NCBI GenBank assembly: GCA_031430595.1
Contig: JANPBU010000043.1
Coordinates: forward strand, 1-64,000
Source: JANNBN01 sp031430595
GTDB taxonomy: Bacteria > Actinomycetota > Acidimicrobiia > Acidimicrobiales > JANYDT01
Reading direction: 5' to 3'
Length of the DNA: 64,000 nt
Positions 43,815 to 51,783 of this stretch are shown in pieces; the first letter of the stretch is position 1, and the number at the start of each line of letters is the position of its first letter. The notes below the pieces were generated by a model. That model had not been told where the DNA came from, did no database searches, and saw only the letters and a program-made list of their open reading frames with translations. The translations under genes and the position numbers were made by a program.

Positions 43815-44381
43815 TTACACCCCACTGAATTCTCGGCAGAGTTTTCCGGTTTCAATCGATTGAAGTCGCTCACCCGTAAGTCCACATTGAAATTTGTTTC
43901 CCAGCGTTTGAAAATGGCTGCACGTGCGACACACTCCGAACGCTCGTTGACCGTTGTGTTTCTGCAGCGAGACGACTAGCGCTATCAACACCGACTCAAG
44001 TGAGCCCCCGTCGTCACCCGGTGAGTCACCAGTTGTGTCGACTGTAAGGTCTGACCGCCGCGACCAGGCATTACTGACAACGTTCTTCCCGGCCGCTGTC
44101 AATTGCATGTGTACACGACGTCCGTGGGATTCATCCGTGTGCTTGTCGACGAGTCCCTCGCGCTCCAAGAGCGCGAGGGACTGTGACACCGTTCCCCGAG
44201 TTAACCCGAGATACTCGGCAATCGCGATAGGCATGTCGCTATAGCGATTGGCCTGATCAAGGTACGACAGAACTTGCAGATGCACCGGCAGGAGACCGTG
44301 TTGCGCTGCATCGTCGCGGACCGCCTGTTGGATGAGGGCACCAAGTCGTTCAAGGAGTAGCGCTGAGCGATTCACACTCAC
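43815..44381 (-). CDS. MarR-family regulator with C-terminal Cys cluster
   Basis: 188 residues. Winged helix at about 20-105: LPVHLQVLSYLDQANRYSDMPIAIAEYLGLTRGTVSQSLALLEREGLV, then KHTDESHGRRVHMQLTAAGK. After about residue 145 an extra domain appears with CRTC, FQCG and KLCREF, four Cys that could bind iron-sulfur or zinc and sense redox or metal; this tail is not part of the ordinary MarR fold. Its stop is 1 bp from the racemase stop (convergent). It faces a promoter with two palindromes. Confidence 0.9.
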   Translation of the reverse strand: MSVNRSALLLERLGALIQQAVRDDAAQHGLLPVHLQVLSYLDQANRYSDMPIAIAEYLGLTRGTVSQSLALLEREGLVDKHTDESHGRRVHMQLTAAGKNVVSNAWSRRSDLTVDTTGDSPGDDGGSLESVLIALVVSLQKHNGQRAFGVCRTCSHFQTLGNKFQCGLTGERLQSIETGKLCREFSGV

Positions 44382-44420
44382 AGGTTATTCGAATATGTTT
44401 CGTCTCGCTACATATTTTGC

Positions 44421-44471
44421 TTGACTTTTTGATGTATCGGCTCGATACTCATGATGCATCGAGTCGATGCA
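44421..44471 (+). promoter_or_regulatory. Promoter with two palindromic operators
   Basis: TTGACT (44421-44426), 17 bp, GATACT (44444-44449). GTATCG-GCT-CGATAC (44434-44448) covers the spacer and -10; TGCATCGA-G-TCGATGCA (44455-44471) lies just downstream. Both share an ATCG-Nn-CGAT core, and centres are 22 bp apart. This is the pattern expected for repression by the divergent MarR protein. AATATGT and ACATATT (44390-44417) are a further inverted pair. Confidence 0.75.
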
Positions 44472-44489
44472 TTAGGAAAGGCACATTTT

Positions 44490-45263
44490 GTGAAACGACA
44501 CTTCATTGCAGCCGCGGCTGCCATAACCCTTACTGCAGCAATTGGTGGTGGTGCTGCGGTCAGGGCCACCGCTCACAGCGATGGTGCAGCCCACAACAAG
44601 GGAATCACGGCGAAATCCGACCAGCGAGTAAAGGCCGCCTTCGACATCGTGCAAGCGTCAGTTACTACCGAAGCCAACAGTGCAGTATTCAGGATGCAAG
44701 TTTCAGGGAAAGCTGGGAGTGCGAAGCCCTCTCGAAACGGGAAGCTGGCGGGGTCTCGGGTGTTCTCTTATGTTTGGCCGACTTCGCTTGATCCATCTCA
44801 GGTTGGTTTCCCAAGCAAATCAGGAATCCTCGCGTTCGCGGTGACATCGCATCGAGACTTCGACGACACTCCCCTATTCGATGAAAATGCTGACGGGTCA
44901 CCTTTAAATGACGGCAACCTCTGGCACTCACACTGGGTGGTCCTCGCACCCGATGAGAGTTGTGGCAAGGGTTCGCTGAAGGTGGTCGACATCGAAACAG
45001 GGACGAAACCAAAGCTCCCGAAGACCTGGCCCGGTCTCCCGATTTTGATCGACAGCCCCGGTTGGTCTCCGGTCATCGGCGCGAAGACGATCGAAGTTCG
45101 GGTGCCGTTCGATGACATCGCCAGTGTGACGACAGCGAAGTTTGACGGCGTGACGGCCGGATTGCGTGTGAACGAAAGCACACACAGCCCTCTTCTGTGC
45201 GTTGAGGATGTTTTCAAAATCGCATCAGGTGATCTCAGCCTTCCAGGCACTGTCAACCGATAG
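44490..45263 (+). CDS. Secreted protein of unknown function
   Basis: 257 residues from GTG 44490, chosen because AGGAAAGG lies about nine bases upstream. Signal peptide FIAAAAAITLTAAIGGGAAVRA. The mature part is beta-rich with DFDDTPLFDENADGSPLNDGNLWHSHWVVL, a His/Asp-rich segment that could bind a metal, and one Cys pair (ESCGKG, LLCVED). No family recognised. Transcribed from the operator-bearing promoter and followed 8 bp later by a redoxin gene, so a secreted redox or stress role is inferred. Confidence 0.7.
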   Translation: MKRHFIAAAAAITLTAAIGGGAAVRATAHSDGAAHNKGITAKSDQRVKAAFDIVQASVTTEANSAVFRMQVSGKAGSAKPSRNGKLAGSRVFSYVWPTSLDPSQVGFPSKSGILAFAVTSHRDFDDTPLFDENADGSPLNDGNLWHSHWVVLAPDESCGKGSLKVVDIETGTKPKLPKTWPGLPILIDSPGWSPVIGAKTIEVRVPFDDIASVTTAKFDGVTAGLRVNESTHSPLLCVEDVFKIASGDLSLPGTVNR

Positions 45264-45271
45264 AGCGAATC

Positions 45272-45733
45272 ATGAACAATCAACTTGCTCCCGACCTCGA
45301 TGTCACCGAATGGTTCAACACACCTGAGCCAATGACGCTGGCCGACCTCCGGGGGCGAGTAGTTGTGCTCCATGCCTTCCAGATGCTTTGTCCCGGCTGC
45401 GTCCTGCATGGCAACCCGCTAGCTCAAAAGATTCACGATCAGTTCGCCAGCGAAGGGCTCGTAACTCTCGGTCTTCACACGGTGTTTGAACACCACGAAG
45501 CAATGACTCCCGTTTCGCTGCGAGCATTTCTTCATGAGTTTCAACTGACATTTCCGGTTGGTGTGGATCGACAAAGTGACGGGGTTCCATTAACCATGCG
45601 CGCCTACAATATGCGAGGTACGCCAAGTCTCATACTTATTGATCGCAGTGGTTTTATTCGCCATCACTTCTTTGGAGCCACTACCGAGTTGACCCTAGGG
45701 CGAGTGATTGGGTCACTCCTCGACGAAGATTGA
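45272..45733 (+). CDS. Thioredoxin-fold redoxin (TlpA/peroxiredoxin-like)
   Basis: 153 residues with the CxxC motif LCPGCVLHGNP near 42-46, FQMLCPGC in place of the usual WAxWCxxC, then PVGVDRQSD and RGTPSLILIDRSGFIRHHFFG with the cis-Pro. No signal peptide, so cytosolic. It shares its operon with the secreted protein upstream. Works as thiol oxidoreductase or peroxidase. Confidence 0.87.
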   Translation: MNNQLAPDLDVTEWFNTPEPMTLADLRGRVVVLHAFQMLCPGCVLHGNPLAQKIHDQFASEGLVTLGLHTVFEHHEAMTPVSLRAFLHEFQLTFPVGVDRQSDGVPLTMRAYNMRGTPSLILIDRSGFIRHHFFGATTELTLGRVIGSLLDED

Positions 45734-45735
45734 GC

Positions 45736-46191
45736 CTAGGGATCGGGAAGGGTTTCGAGAACGGCACCAGTCAGTTGCCCGAGTACCTGTAGTTGCTTCG
45801 GGGTGAGTACGTCGATGAAGTAGCGGCGCACCGTGTCGACATGTTGCGGGGCAGCAGCCTGTATGGCAGTACGCCCGGTTTTAGTGAGCGTAATGAGATA
45901 GCTGCGTTGGTCGTTCGGGCACTTCACCTTTGCGACCAAGTTTCGTTGCTCCATTCGGGTGACCTGATGCGAGATACGGCTTTTTTCCCACCCGAGTTGA
46001 CGCCCAAGATCGGTAAGGCGTGCTTGGTAGTCGGGTCGATCACTGAGCTCAGCTAGGACGATGTAGTCCTGAAACGACAACCCCGTATCGCTGAGTTCGC
46101 GTCCAATGAGCGCGAACAGCTGAAATTGCATCAGCGTGAAGTCTTTCCACACGCGTTTCTCATCGTCGTCGAGCCATCGAGGTTGAACCAT
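45736..46191 (-). CDS. MarR-family regulator (second)
   Basis: 151 residues from ATG 46189-46191. Helix-turn-helix ARLTDLGRQLGWEKSRISHQVTRMEQRNLV with wing VKCPNDQRSYLITLTKTG; N-terminal dimer helix KDFTLMQFQLFALIGREL. One Cys in the wing only. Divergent from yceI across three copies of a GTTGATATATCC-type site. Convergent with the redoxin gene. Confidence 0.92.
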   Translation of the reverse strand: MVQPRWLDDDEKRVWKDFTLMQFQLFALIGRELSDTGLSFQDYIVLAELSDRPDYQARLTDLGRQLGWEKSRISHQVTRMEQRNLVAKVKCPNDQRSYLITLTKTGRTAIQAAAPQHVDTVRRYFIDVLTPKQLQVLGQLTGAVLETLPDP

Positions 46192-46212
46192 GTTCCCAGT
46201 ATGACAGAAAAG

Positions 46213-46275
46213 GTTGATATATCCCCGATTAGTAGTTGACATATCCATCAGATTGGTTATAGTGGATGTATCAAC
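46213..46275 (+). promoter_or_regulatory. yceI promoter with three repeated operator sites
   Basis: GTTGATATATCC (46213-46224), GTTGACATATCC (46235-46246) and the inverted GGATGTATCAAC (46264-46275), each differing by one base. TTGACA (46236-46241) and TATAGT (46258-46263), 16 bp apart, form a near-consensus promoter for yceI overlapping the second site. The first two sites are 22 bp apart. Likely bound by the divergent MarR regulator. Confidence 0.78.
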
Positions 46276-46311
46276 TACAGCGGATGGTCCGCTCCACAAA
46301 AGGAAATCAGC

Positions 46312-46866
46312 ATGACAACGCACACCTCAGGTACTTACACCGTCGATCCAACCCACAGTCGTTTTGGTTTCATTGCACGCCACGCAATGGTTACCAAAGT
46401 CCGTGGATCGTTCAATGCTTTCGAAGGCTCAGGTATCTTCGATGCAGACAATCCTGCGAACTCGTCGATATGTGTCGACATTGAAGCAACCAGTATTGAA
46501 ACTGGCAACGCCGACCGTGATCGCCACCTACGTAGCAACGATTTCTTCGACATGGATCGCTACCCAAAGATTCAATTCGCATCAACGTCAGTTAGCGCCG
46601 GGCGTGACGAGAACACGTATCGAGTCGTGGGTGATCTCACCATCAAAGACGTCACTCGTTCAGTTGATCTTGAACTCGAAATGAATGGCACGGCGACCGA
46701 CCCCTACGGGAATGTTCGCCTTGGGCTGGAGGGCACCACGACCATTAACCGTAAGGACTTTGGTGTTACCTGGAATGCAGCTCTCGAAACTGGCGGGGTT
46801 CTTGTCGGTGAAAAAATCGTTCTGGAGTTCGACATCTCCGCAATCCGCAATACCCCAGGGAACTGA
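46312..46866 (+). CDS. yceI: YceI-family polyisoprenoid-binding protein
   Basis: 184 residues, lipocalin-like. GTYTVDPTHSRFGFIARHAMVTKVRG, CVDIEATSIETGNADRDRHL, FFDMDRYPKIQFAS and TIKDVTRSVDLELE are the family motifs. No signal peptide, unlike the periplasmic E. coli YceI, so a cytosolic lipid carrier or stress protein is possible. First gene of a three-gene operon with the SnoaL-like and esterase genes; the next gene overlaps its stop (TGATG). Confidence 0.93.
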   Translation: MTTHTSGTYTVDPTHSRFGFIARHAMVTKVRGSFNAFEGSGIFDADNPANSSICVDIEATSIETGNADRDRHLRSNDFFDMDRYPKIQFASTSVSAGRDENTYRVVGDLTIKDVTRSVDLELEMNGTATDPYGNVRLGLEGTTTINRKDFGVTWNAALETGGVLVGEKIVLEFDISAIRNTPGN

Positions 46867-47504
46867 TGATCATGTCTACCCGTACTCGTCTCGCCGCATC
46901 CGCACTCGTTCTCGCCTCCGCCAGCGGAGTCGTTCTCTTTCAAACCATCCCAACCTCGGCCGCTTCAAAAACGGCAGCCGAGTCATCCTCGTCCGCTAAG
47001 TCGTCACCTTCAGCCAAGGAACGAAAGGAGTTGGAGCGCCTCCGAGCATTCGCACTCAAGGTCACCAAAGACAACGCCAAGATCCAACGAGATCTTCAGA
47101 CCTTTGACACGTTGGACTTCGATGTTTTCAGTAACCAGAAATGGGATCGCCTGAAAGAAAGCCATTCGGCGGACGTTAAGGTTGTCTGGCCCGACGGCCA
47201 CTTCACCGTCGGCATTGACAAGCACATTGAGGATCTCAAGGGTCTGTTTGTTCATGCGCCCGACACACGAATCAAAGAACACCCAATCGGCTTCGGTGCT
47301 GGAAACATGACCGTGGTCGAGGGCGTTTTTGAAGGTACCTTTACGAAGCCGATGCCTGACGGAAAAGGCGGTTTCATTCAGCCCACCGGTAAGGCATTTA
47401 AGATGCCGATGGCCACGATTGGTATCTGGAAAGACGGTGTGATGATCGAGGAACACCTGTTCTGGGATAACCAGACCTACGTCAAACAAATCGGCTTGGG
47501 CTGA
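46866..47504 (+). CDS. Secreted SnoaL-like (ester cyclase fold) protein
   Basis: 212 residues; ATG 46866 overlaps the yceI stop, ATG 46872 is equally possible. Signal peptide ASALVLASASGVVLFQTIPTSA, then a Ser/Lys-rich helix and a SnoaL-like cone: DVFSNQKWDRLKESHSADVKVVWPDGHFTVGIDKHIEDL, PIGFGAGNMTVVEGVFEGTF, MATIGIWKDGVMIEEHLFWDN. The fold holds polyketide cyclases, isomerases and ligand-binders. Function unknown. Confidence 0.82.
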   Translation: MIMSTRTRLAASALVLASASGVVLFQTIPTSAASKTAAESSSSAKSSPSAKERKELERLRAFALKVTKDNAKIQRDLQTFDTLDFDVFSNQKWDRLKESHSADVKVVWPDGHFTVGIDKHIEDLKGLFVHAPDTRIKEHPIGFGAGNMTVVEGVFEGTFTKPMPDGKGGFIQPTGKAFKMPMATIGIWKDGVMIEEHLFWDNQTYVKQIGLG

Positions 47505-47523
47505 ATCTACGGTTATTCAGGGA

Positions 47524-48165
47524 ATGAACAACTTTGAACCACAACCCTTTGTGGTTGGTCTACCGAAGCAAAACGCTCCGCTCGTGGTTCTTCTCCACGG
47601 GCGAGGCTCTGATGCCAGCGACATCATTTCGTTGGCAGCTCACCTTCCTTTAATGTACGCATACGTAGCATTACGAGCACCCATTCAGGAAGGACCCGGG
47701 TTCGCTTGGTTCAAGAACAAAGGGATTGGGCGACCAGTAGCCCAATCCCTCGCCAACACCATGGCATGGTTCGACGCCTGGCTCGACCGATATCACGACC
47801 AAAGGCAACCGGTTTTTCTGGTCGGATTCAGTGGCGGAGCGGCATTCGCTGGAGGTTTGCTGCTCTCCCGTCCAACTCGTTATGCCGGAGTGGCAATTCT
47901 GAACGGCACCCTACCGTTCGATGCCGGACTCATGACCGATGCAGGCCAACTCAGCGGAACAAACGTGTTCGTTTCACGCGGCAAGTACGACAGCGTCATT
48001 CCGAGAGAACTACTGGACCGCACGTTGGAATACCTGACTGAAGAATCCGGAGCACTTACCCAGAGTCGCCTCGAAGATGCGGGCCACGAGATAACCCAAT
48101 CAACTCTTGCGGCGCTAGCGGCATGGTTGATCGACCGCACCACCGTAGCGGGGTACAACAACTGA
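47524..48165 (+). CDS. Alpha/beta hydrolase (carboxylesterase/phospholipase-like)
   Basis: 213 residues. Oxyanion region LVVLLHGRGSDASDI near 22, nucleophile GFSGGAAFAGGL near 100, Asp in VSRGKYDSVIP near 160, and His in LEDAGHEI near 189. It matches the phospholipase/carboxylesterase (YpfH/EstB) family. Follows the SnoaL-like gene by 19 bp and probably shares the yceI promoter. Confidence 0.87.
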   Translation: MNNFEPQPFVVGLPKQNAPLVVLLHGRGSDASDIISLAAHLPLMYAYVALRAPIQEGPGFAWFKNKGIGRPVAQSLANTMAWFDAWLDRYHDQRQPVFLVGFSGGAAFAGGLLLSRPTRYAGVAILNGTLPFDAGLMTDAGQLSGTNVFVSRGKYDSVIPRELLDRTLEYLTEESGALTQSRLEDAGHEITQSTLAALAAWLIDRTTVAGYNN

Positions 48166-48243
48166 AAATCCATACTGACCGGTAAATCTGCTTGCATACG
48201 ATCACACACATAGTTGGCAAACGCTGTTCGATTCGGTCACCGA

Positions 48244-48786
48244 TCAAATGGCTTCGGCAGCAAGTTCTTCAATCAGATAGACGACATTTGGTTTGATCGT
48301 CCGAGTTGGGTACGCAGCAACAACTGCGTCGACAGCGTCGTTGGCTGATGCAAACCCGCTCAACCGGTAGAGCACTCGAAGATCATCTACATCAGATTCG
48401 CGAGCAGCCATGGCCTTCATGACAAACAGGTACCTTGGCGAAGCGACTCGCACTGACAAGCCAGCGCTATCGAAATAGACAGATGCGTGAGGGTCGTCGC
48501 CGGGCAGGAACCCCTTCACAGCATCGTTCAGCCAGTCCGGTGCCAGGTTGAGTTCGGGGGTTTCGGCAGCTATCAGGCGCGCAATTTCGTACACGACAGC
48601 CTTCGGTTCGAACACCCCGTCAAGATCGCGAGTTGACCGCGAGGTCGAATAAGCCAGAGCCATTGCTGCTCCGCCGACCAGAAACAGAGAGATGTGGACT
48701 TCGCGACGAATGGCTTCGTTCGAAACGCGTTGAAGTAGCTCATCGATTTGCGCTCGACTGAGCCCAGGCTCGGAAGTTGACACCAT
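48244..48786 (-). CDS. DUF6036-like nucleotidyltransferase
   Basis: 180 residues from ATG 48784-48786, which shares one base with the upstream stop (TGATG). FLVGGAAMALAYSTSRSTRDLDGVFEP near 40-67 holds the nucleotidyltransferase GGxAxxxx-R-x-T-x-D-x-D pattern (T-R-D-L-D). VRVASPRYLFVMKAMAARESDVDDLRVLY in the C-terminal part is typical of the family (Lys and DVDDLR). Such enzymes form two-gene modules considered toxin-antitoxin or abortive-infection systems, by analogy with AbiEii. Catalytic residues are intact. Confidence 0.85.
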   Translation of the reverse strand: MVSTSEPGLSRAQIDELLQRVSNEAIRREVHISLFLVGGAAMALAYSTSRSTRDLDGVFEPKAVVYEIARLIAAETPELNLAPDWLNDAVKGFLPGDDPHASVYFDSAGLSVRVASPRYLFVMKAMAARESDVDDLRVLYRLSGFASANDAVDAVVAAYPTRTIKPNVVYLIEELAAEAI

Positions 48787-49160
48787 CACACGTTGACCAA
48801 TGACGCTCGAGAAAGAAAGACCCCTCGGTTCGCGAGCGCCGCCGGGGTCTCGGCCATTGCGATGCCATGCAACGACTTGAACGGCATCAAGAACCACCAT
48901 GTCGACAAAAACTTGTCTTCAGTGCTGGTCCATTGCGGCACCGGAACTTTCGCTTGGTGCGCTGCAAACTCGGCTATGCCGGCAAGTAGCGCATCCCATT
49001 GCAATGACCCTGAAGTCATCGGAGGTTGAGCAACCATTGCAGCAACATCGCCACGACTTGCATCCATTAAAAATTGCCGGACTAACCGTAACCGAACACC
49101 ATCGGGTTCATCACGGGACAGACTGGCAGACAGTGCATTGGCAAGCTCCCCAATAGTCAT
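48786..49160 (-). CDS. Upstream partner of the nucleotidyltransferase module
   Basis: 124 residues from ATG 49158-49160, which overlaps the homocysteine methyltransferase stop by ATGA. Helical protein: MTIGELANALSASLSRD, VRLRLVRQFLMDASRGDVAAMVAQPPMTSGSLQWDALLAGIAEFAAH and FLSTWWFLMPFKSLHGIA, ending ANRGVFLSRASLVNV. I recognise the pattern as a family regularly preceding DUF6036 genes; it has no known activity. Its tight coupling in both directions makes it part of one operon. Confidence 0.75.
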   Translation of the reverse strand: MTIGELANALSASLSRDEPDGVRLRLVRQFLMDASRGDVAAMVAQPPMTSGSLQWDALLAGIAEFAAHQAKVPVPQWTSTEDKFLSTWWFLMPFKSLHGIAMAETPAALANRGVFLSRASLVNV

Positions 49161-50062
49161 TTCGATAACACTAGGGCGATTGCGGCGATGTGGTCGGGGG
49201 TCATCCCGCAACATCCCCCGATTAGCGATGCTCCCAGGCTGATCCACTCATCGACGAATTCGCAGTACTGGCTCGGGGAAAGGTCGTCTCGCAACCCTGC
49301 CAGATGTGCGTTCGACTCGCCCGTTGAACTATGTGCGCTGACAAAACGATTCGCATACGCACCGATCTGCATGTGTGTCGGAACCAGTGGGGCAATCATC
49401 TTGAGGGCAACAGTGATCGACTCGGCCTGCGAACAGTTAAACAAGATGGCTTGAGCATTCAACCCAACAGTGGCTGCAAGGGCAGCGCTGACCGACTCAC
49501 CTGACCGGAGCGTGCCATCTGCGGCGTCACTGAGTGTGTACGAGATCCACAGAGGCTTGTTGTCGTTGGCCCGATCAAGCCCATGGCGGACGGCTTGAGC
49601 CTCGGCGATACAGCTAAGTGTTTCGGCCAGCCACAAATCAACATAGGGGGCTTGCCCGCGGATCAGTGGGTCAATGATGGTTGGCGCCAAACCTTCATCG
49701 AATCGCTCGGGCAGGTACGAGCCAAAGAGAGGCGGCAAACACCCAGCAACGATGATCGGTACACTGCGATTTGCTTCTTGTGCAGCCTGACGAGCAAGGC
49801 TGCCCGCCAGCGCTGCGAGCCCTTCGGCTTCATTGGCAAAACGGTCGTCACCAATATGAAAAGGTACGACCGCATAACTGTTCGTGGTGATGAGCTGTGA
49901 GCCAGCTTCAATAAAGTTTCGGTGTGCTTCGACGACGCGTTCCGGTTCTTCAGTGAGCGCAAGTGCTGACCATTCCGGTTGACGAAATGGTGCTCCGATA
50001 CGCATGAGTTCTCGCCCCATCCCTCCGTCGAGAAGTGTGAGGGTGTTCGACGGTTCAGTCAC
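49157..50062 (-). CDS. Homocysteine S-methyltransferase
   Basis: 301 residues. TLLDGGMGRELMRIGAPF at the start, ITTNSYAVVPFHI near 58, ILFNCSQAESIT with the first zinc Cys near 205 and IGGCCGMTPDHI with the other two near 282. A cobalamin-independent MmuM/BHMT-type enzyme using S-methylmethionine, betaine or a similar methyl donor. Its start overlaps the S4-domain gene stop, and its own stop overlaps the next gene. Confidence 0.93.
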   Translation of the reverse strand: MTEPSNTLTLLDGGMGRELMRIGAPFRQPEWSALALTEEPERVVEAHRNFIEAGSQLITTNSYAVVPFHIGDDRFANEAEGLAALAGSLARQAAQEANRSVPIIVAGCLPPLFGSYLPERFDEGLAPTIIDPLIRGQAPYVDLWLAETLSCIAEAQAVRHGLDRANDNKPLWISYTLSDAADGTLRSGESVSAALAATVGLNAQAILFNCSQAESITVALKMIAPLVPTHMQIGAYANRFVSAHSSTGESNAHLAGLRDDLSPSQYCEFVDEWISLGASLIGGCCGMTPDHIAAIALVLSK

Positions 50063-50460
50063 GATGTTCCTTCCGGTGTTTGGGGTGCGATTGAGCGAAG
50101 TCGTTCGAGATCTCGTCGGTCCTTTTTAGTGGGCCTACCGGTACCTCGATCTCGTTGGAAGACAATTTCGCTGCGGGAGGTCCGTGGTTGTTTTGGCGTG
50201 ATGTCTAGAAAGTGCATAGCGGCGGCAACAGCACCAACGCGTTTTTCGACAAGGCCGACTACCTCGATGAGGCGCTTGCTGTCTGGGCCGGGCACGTCGA
50301 GCATGTCACCCACCTTAATTTTGGCGGACGGCTTGGCAGACGACCCGTTAACTTTGACGTGCCCACCCTCGCACGCAGCAGAGGCGGCGGTACGGGTAGG
50401 AAACAGTCGAACCGACCACAACCACTTGTCAACCCGAACGCTTTGAGGCTGCCCTTCCAC
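50059..50460 (-). CDS. S4-domain RNA-binding protein (Hsp15-like)
   Basis: 133 residues. S4 domain at about 8-70: VRVDKWLWSVRLFPTRTAASAACEGGHVKVNG, the Hsp15 signature; basic C-terminal tail TGRPTKKDRRDLERLR. Hsp15/RqcP-type proteins bind the 50S subunit with a stalled peptidyl-tRNA. It heads the four-gene coupled operon with the methyltransferase and the nucleotidyltransferase pair. Confidence 0.9.
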   Translation of the reverse strand: MEGQPQSVRVDKWLWSVRLFPTRTAASAACEGGHVKVNGSSAKPSAKIKVGDMLDVPGPDSKRLIEVVGLVEKRVGAVAAAMHFLDITPKQPRTSRSEIVFQRDRGTGRPTKKDRRDLERLRSIAPQTPEGTS

Positions 50461-50600
50461 ACCTCCAAACTAGCCATGCAATGTGAAAGGGGCAAACAGC
50501 AGACCGAGCGCCGGGGCGGGCATCCCAGGTCCAGCCAACCTCGCAGATTTACAATCGACTTCAAGCGGCCAAACGGTCGGCGGAGGTAGCAAGGGGAATC

Positions 50601-50813
50601 ATGAAAAAAGTACTTGTCATAGCCATCACGATTGTGGGACTCGCAACTGTTCCGGCCGGTCGCAGCGAAGCAGCCGCCAAGCGTTACAAAAATTGCAAGG
50701 CTCTCAATCGCGACTACCCAAATGGGATAAGTCGTAAGGCTCAACCCGCGCTGTACGAAGCGAACAAACACCTCGATCGCGACAAAGATGGGCGGGCTTG
50801 CGAAAAGAAGTAG
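50601..50813 (+). CDS. Secreted excalibur calcium-binding protein
   Basis: 70 residues. Signal MKKVLVIAITIVGLATVPAG, then KNCKALNRDYPNGISR and DRDKDGRACEKK, the excalibur D-x-D-x-D-G-x-x-C calcium loop with its Cys pair. GGGG precedes the ATG. Extracellular calcium binding is inferred from the family. Confidence 0.9.
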   Translation: MKKVLVIAITIVGLATVPAGRSEAAAKRYKNCKALNRDYPNGISRKAQPALYEANKHLDRDKDGRACEKK

Positions 50814-50828
50814 CCGAGCGGGCGGCAC

Positions 50829-51719
50829 TTAGCGGGCGAAACGAAAGATGCCGTCTGCATTGAGTTGTTCCGAAAACGCAGGGTCATAAGCGTGCTCTGG
50901 ATCCGCTCTAACCCGCTCGTCAACGGTGACTGCATCGTCACCAATGACGATACGCCAGTCACCGCGCTGCACAGCCGCAAGGATTTCCGACGCTGCTTGA
51001 GCGGATCTCATTGGTGCATCTTCACGGAAGGCTTTGCTCTGCTGCTCCACGGCGGCACGAACCGCACCACCGACGCCCGGAGCGTGTGCGGTCATCGAGT
51101 TTTCGATAATCGATGTCCCGATGTGGCCCGGCATCACGACTGACGCACGAAGATGAGGTGCGTTTACCCGGAAATCTGTAATGAGTGATTCCGTGAATCC
51201 CTTCACCGCAAACTTCGCAGCACTGTACGCAGTGTTCGGTCGGTGAGCCCCAAGCGCCGCCCAAAAGCCGTTGACACTGCTTGTGTTGATCACATGCCCC
51301 CACGGCGATGCCATCAACATCGGCGTGAACGCCCGGCATCCGTTGTAGACACCACCCCAACAGATGTTGAAAGTCTTTTCCCAAGCTGCCTGGGAATCGG
51401 TCACGAAACTACCGGCACCACCAACACCGGCGTTGTTAAAGAGCAAGTTGATATGGTCTGTTTGCATAACATCGTGCGCATAATGAGCGAATGCGTTCAT
51501 CGCGTTAGCGTCCGACACGTCAGCAACGAATGAGATCACCTCTGATCCCTCTGGACACAATGACTGAGTTTCAGACATAGCCCCATCTGAAACATCACAC
51601 ATGGCCACTCTCGCACCCGCCGCCGCCAGCTGAAGAACCAGTTCGCGACCCATACCGGTTCCGGCACCGGTGACTACGGCAATGGCATTTACGTATGAGC
51701 GAGATTCGGGATTCGACAC
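50829..51719 (-). CDS. Short-chain dehydrogenase/reductase
   Basis: 296 residues. Cofactor loop VTGAGTGMGRELV near 17, NNAGVGGAG near 95, catalytic Ser in INTSSVNG, Tyr and Lys in YSAAKFAVKGF near 163-167. The motif C after the fold (GHIGTSIIENSM) is normal. About 30 C-terminal residues (DEHAYDPAFSE-type tail) are like those of a subgroup of actinobacterial SDRs. Substrate unknown. Divergent from the PPOX gene across 64 bp. Confidence 0.93.
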   Translation of the reverse strand: MSNPESRSYVNAIAVVTGAGTGMGRELVLQLAAAGARVAMCDVSDGAMSETQSLCPEGSEVISFVADVSDANAMNAFAHYAHDVMQTDHINLLFNNAGVGGAGSFVTDSQAAWEKTFNICWGGVYNGCRAFTPMLMASPWGHVINTSSVNGFWAALGAHRPNTAYSAAKFAVKGFTESLITDFRVNAPHLRASVVMPGHIGTSIIENSMTAHAPGVGGAVRAAVEQQSKAFREDAPMRSAQAASEILAAVQRGDWRIVIGDDAVTVDERVRADPEHAYDPAFSEQLNADGIFRFAR

Positions 51720-51783
51720 GTTGCGAAACTAGCGCCCCGATCGCCAGGTTTAGGATTCGCGTGGATCAGGGTAGGTTCGTCCT

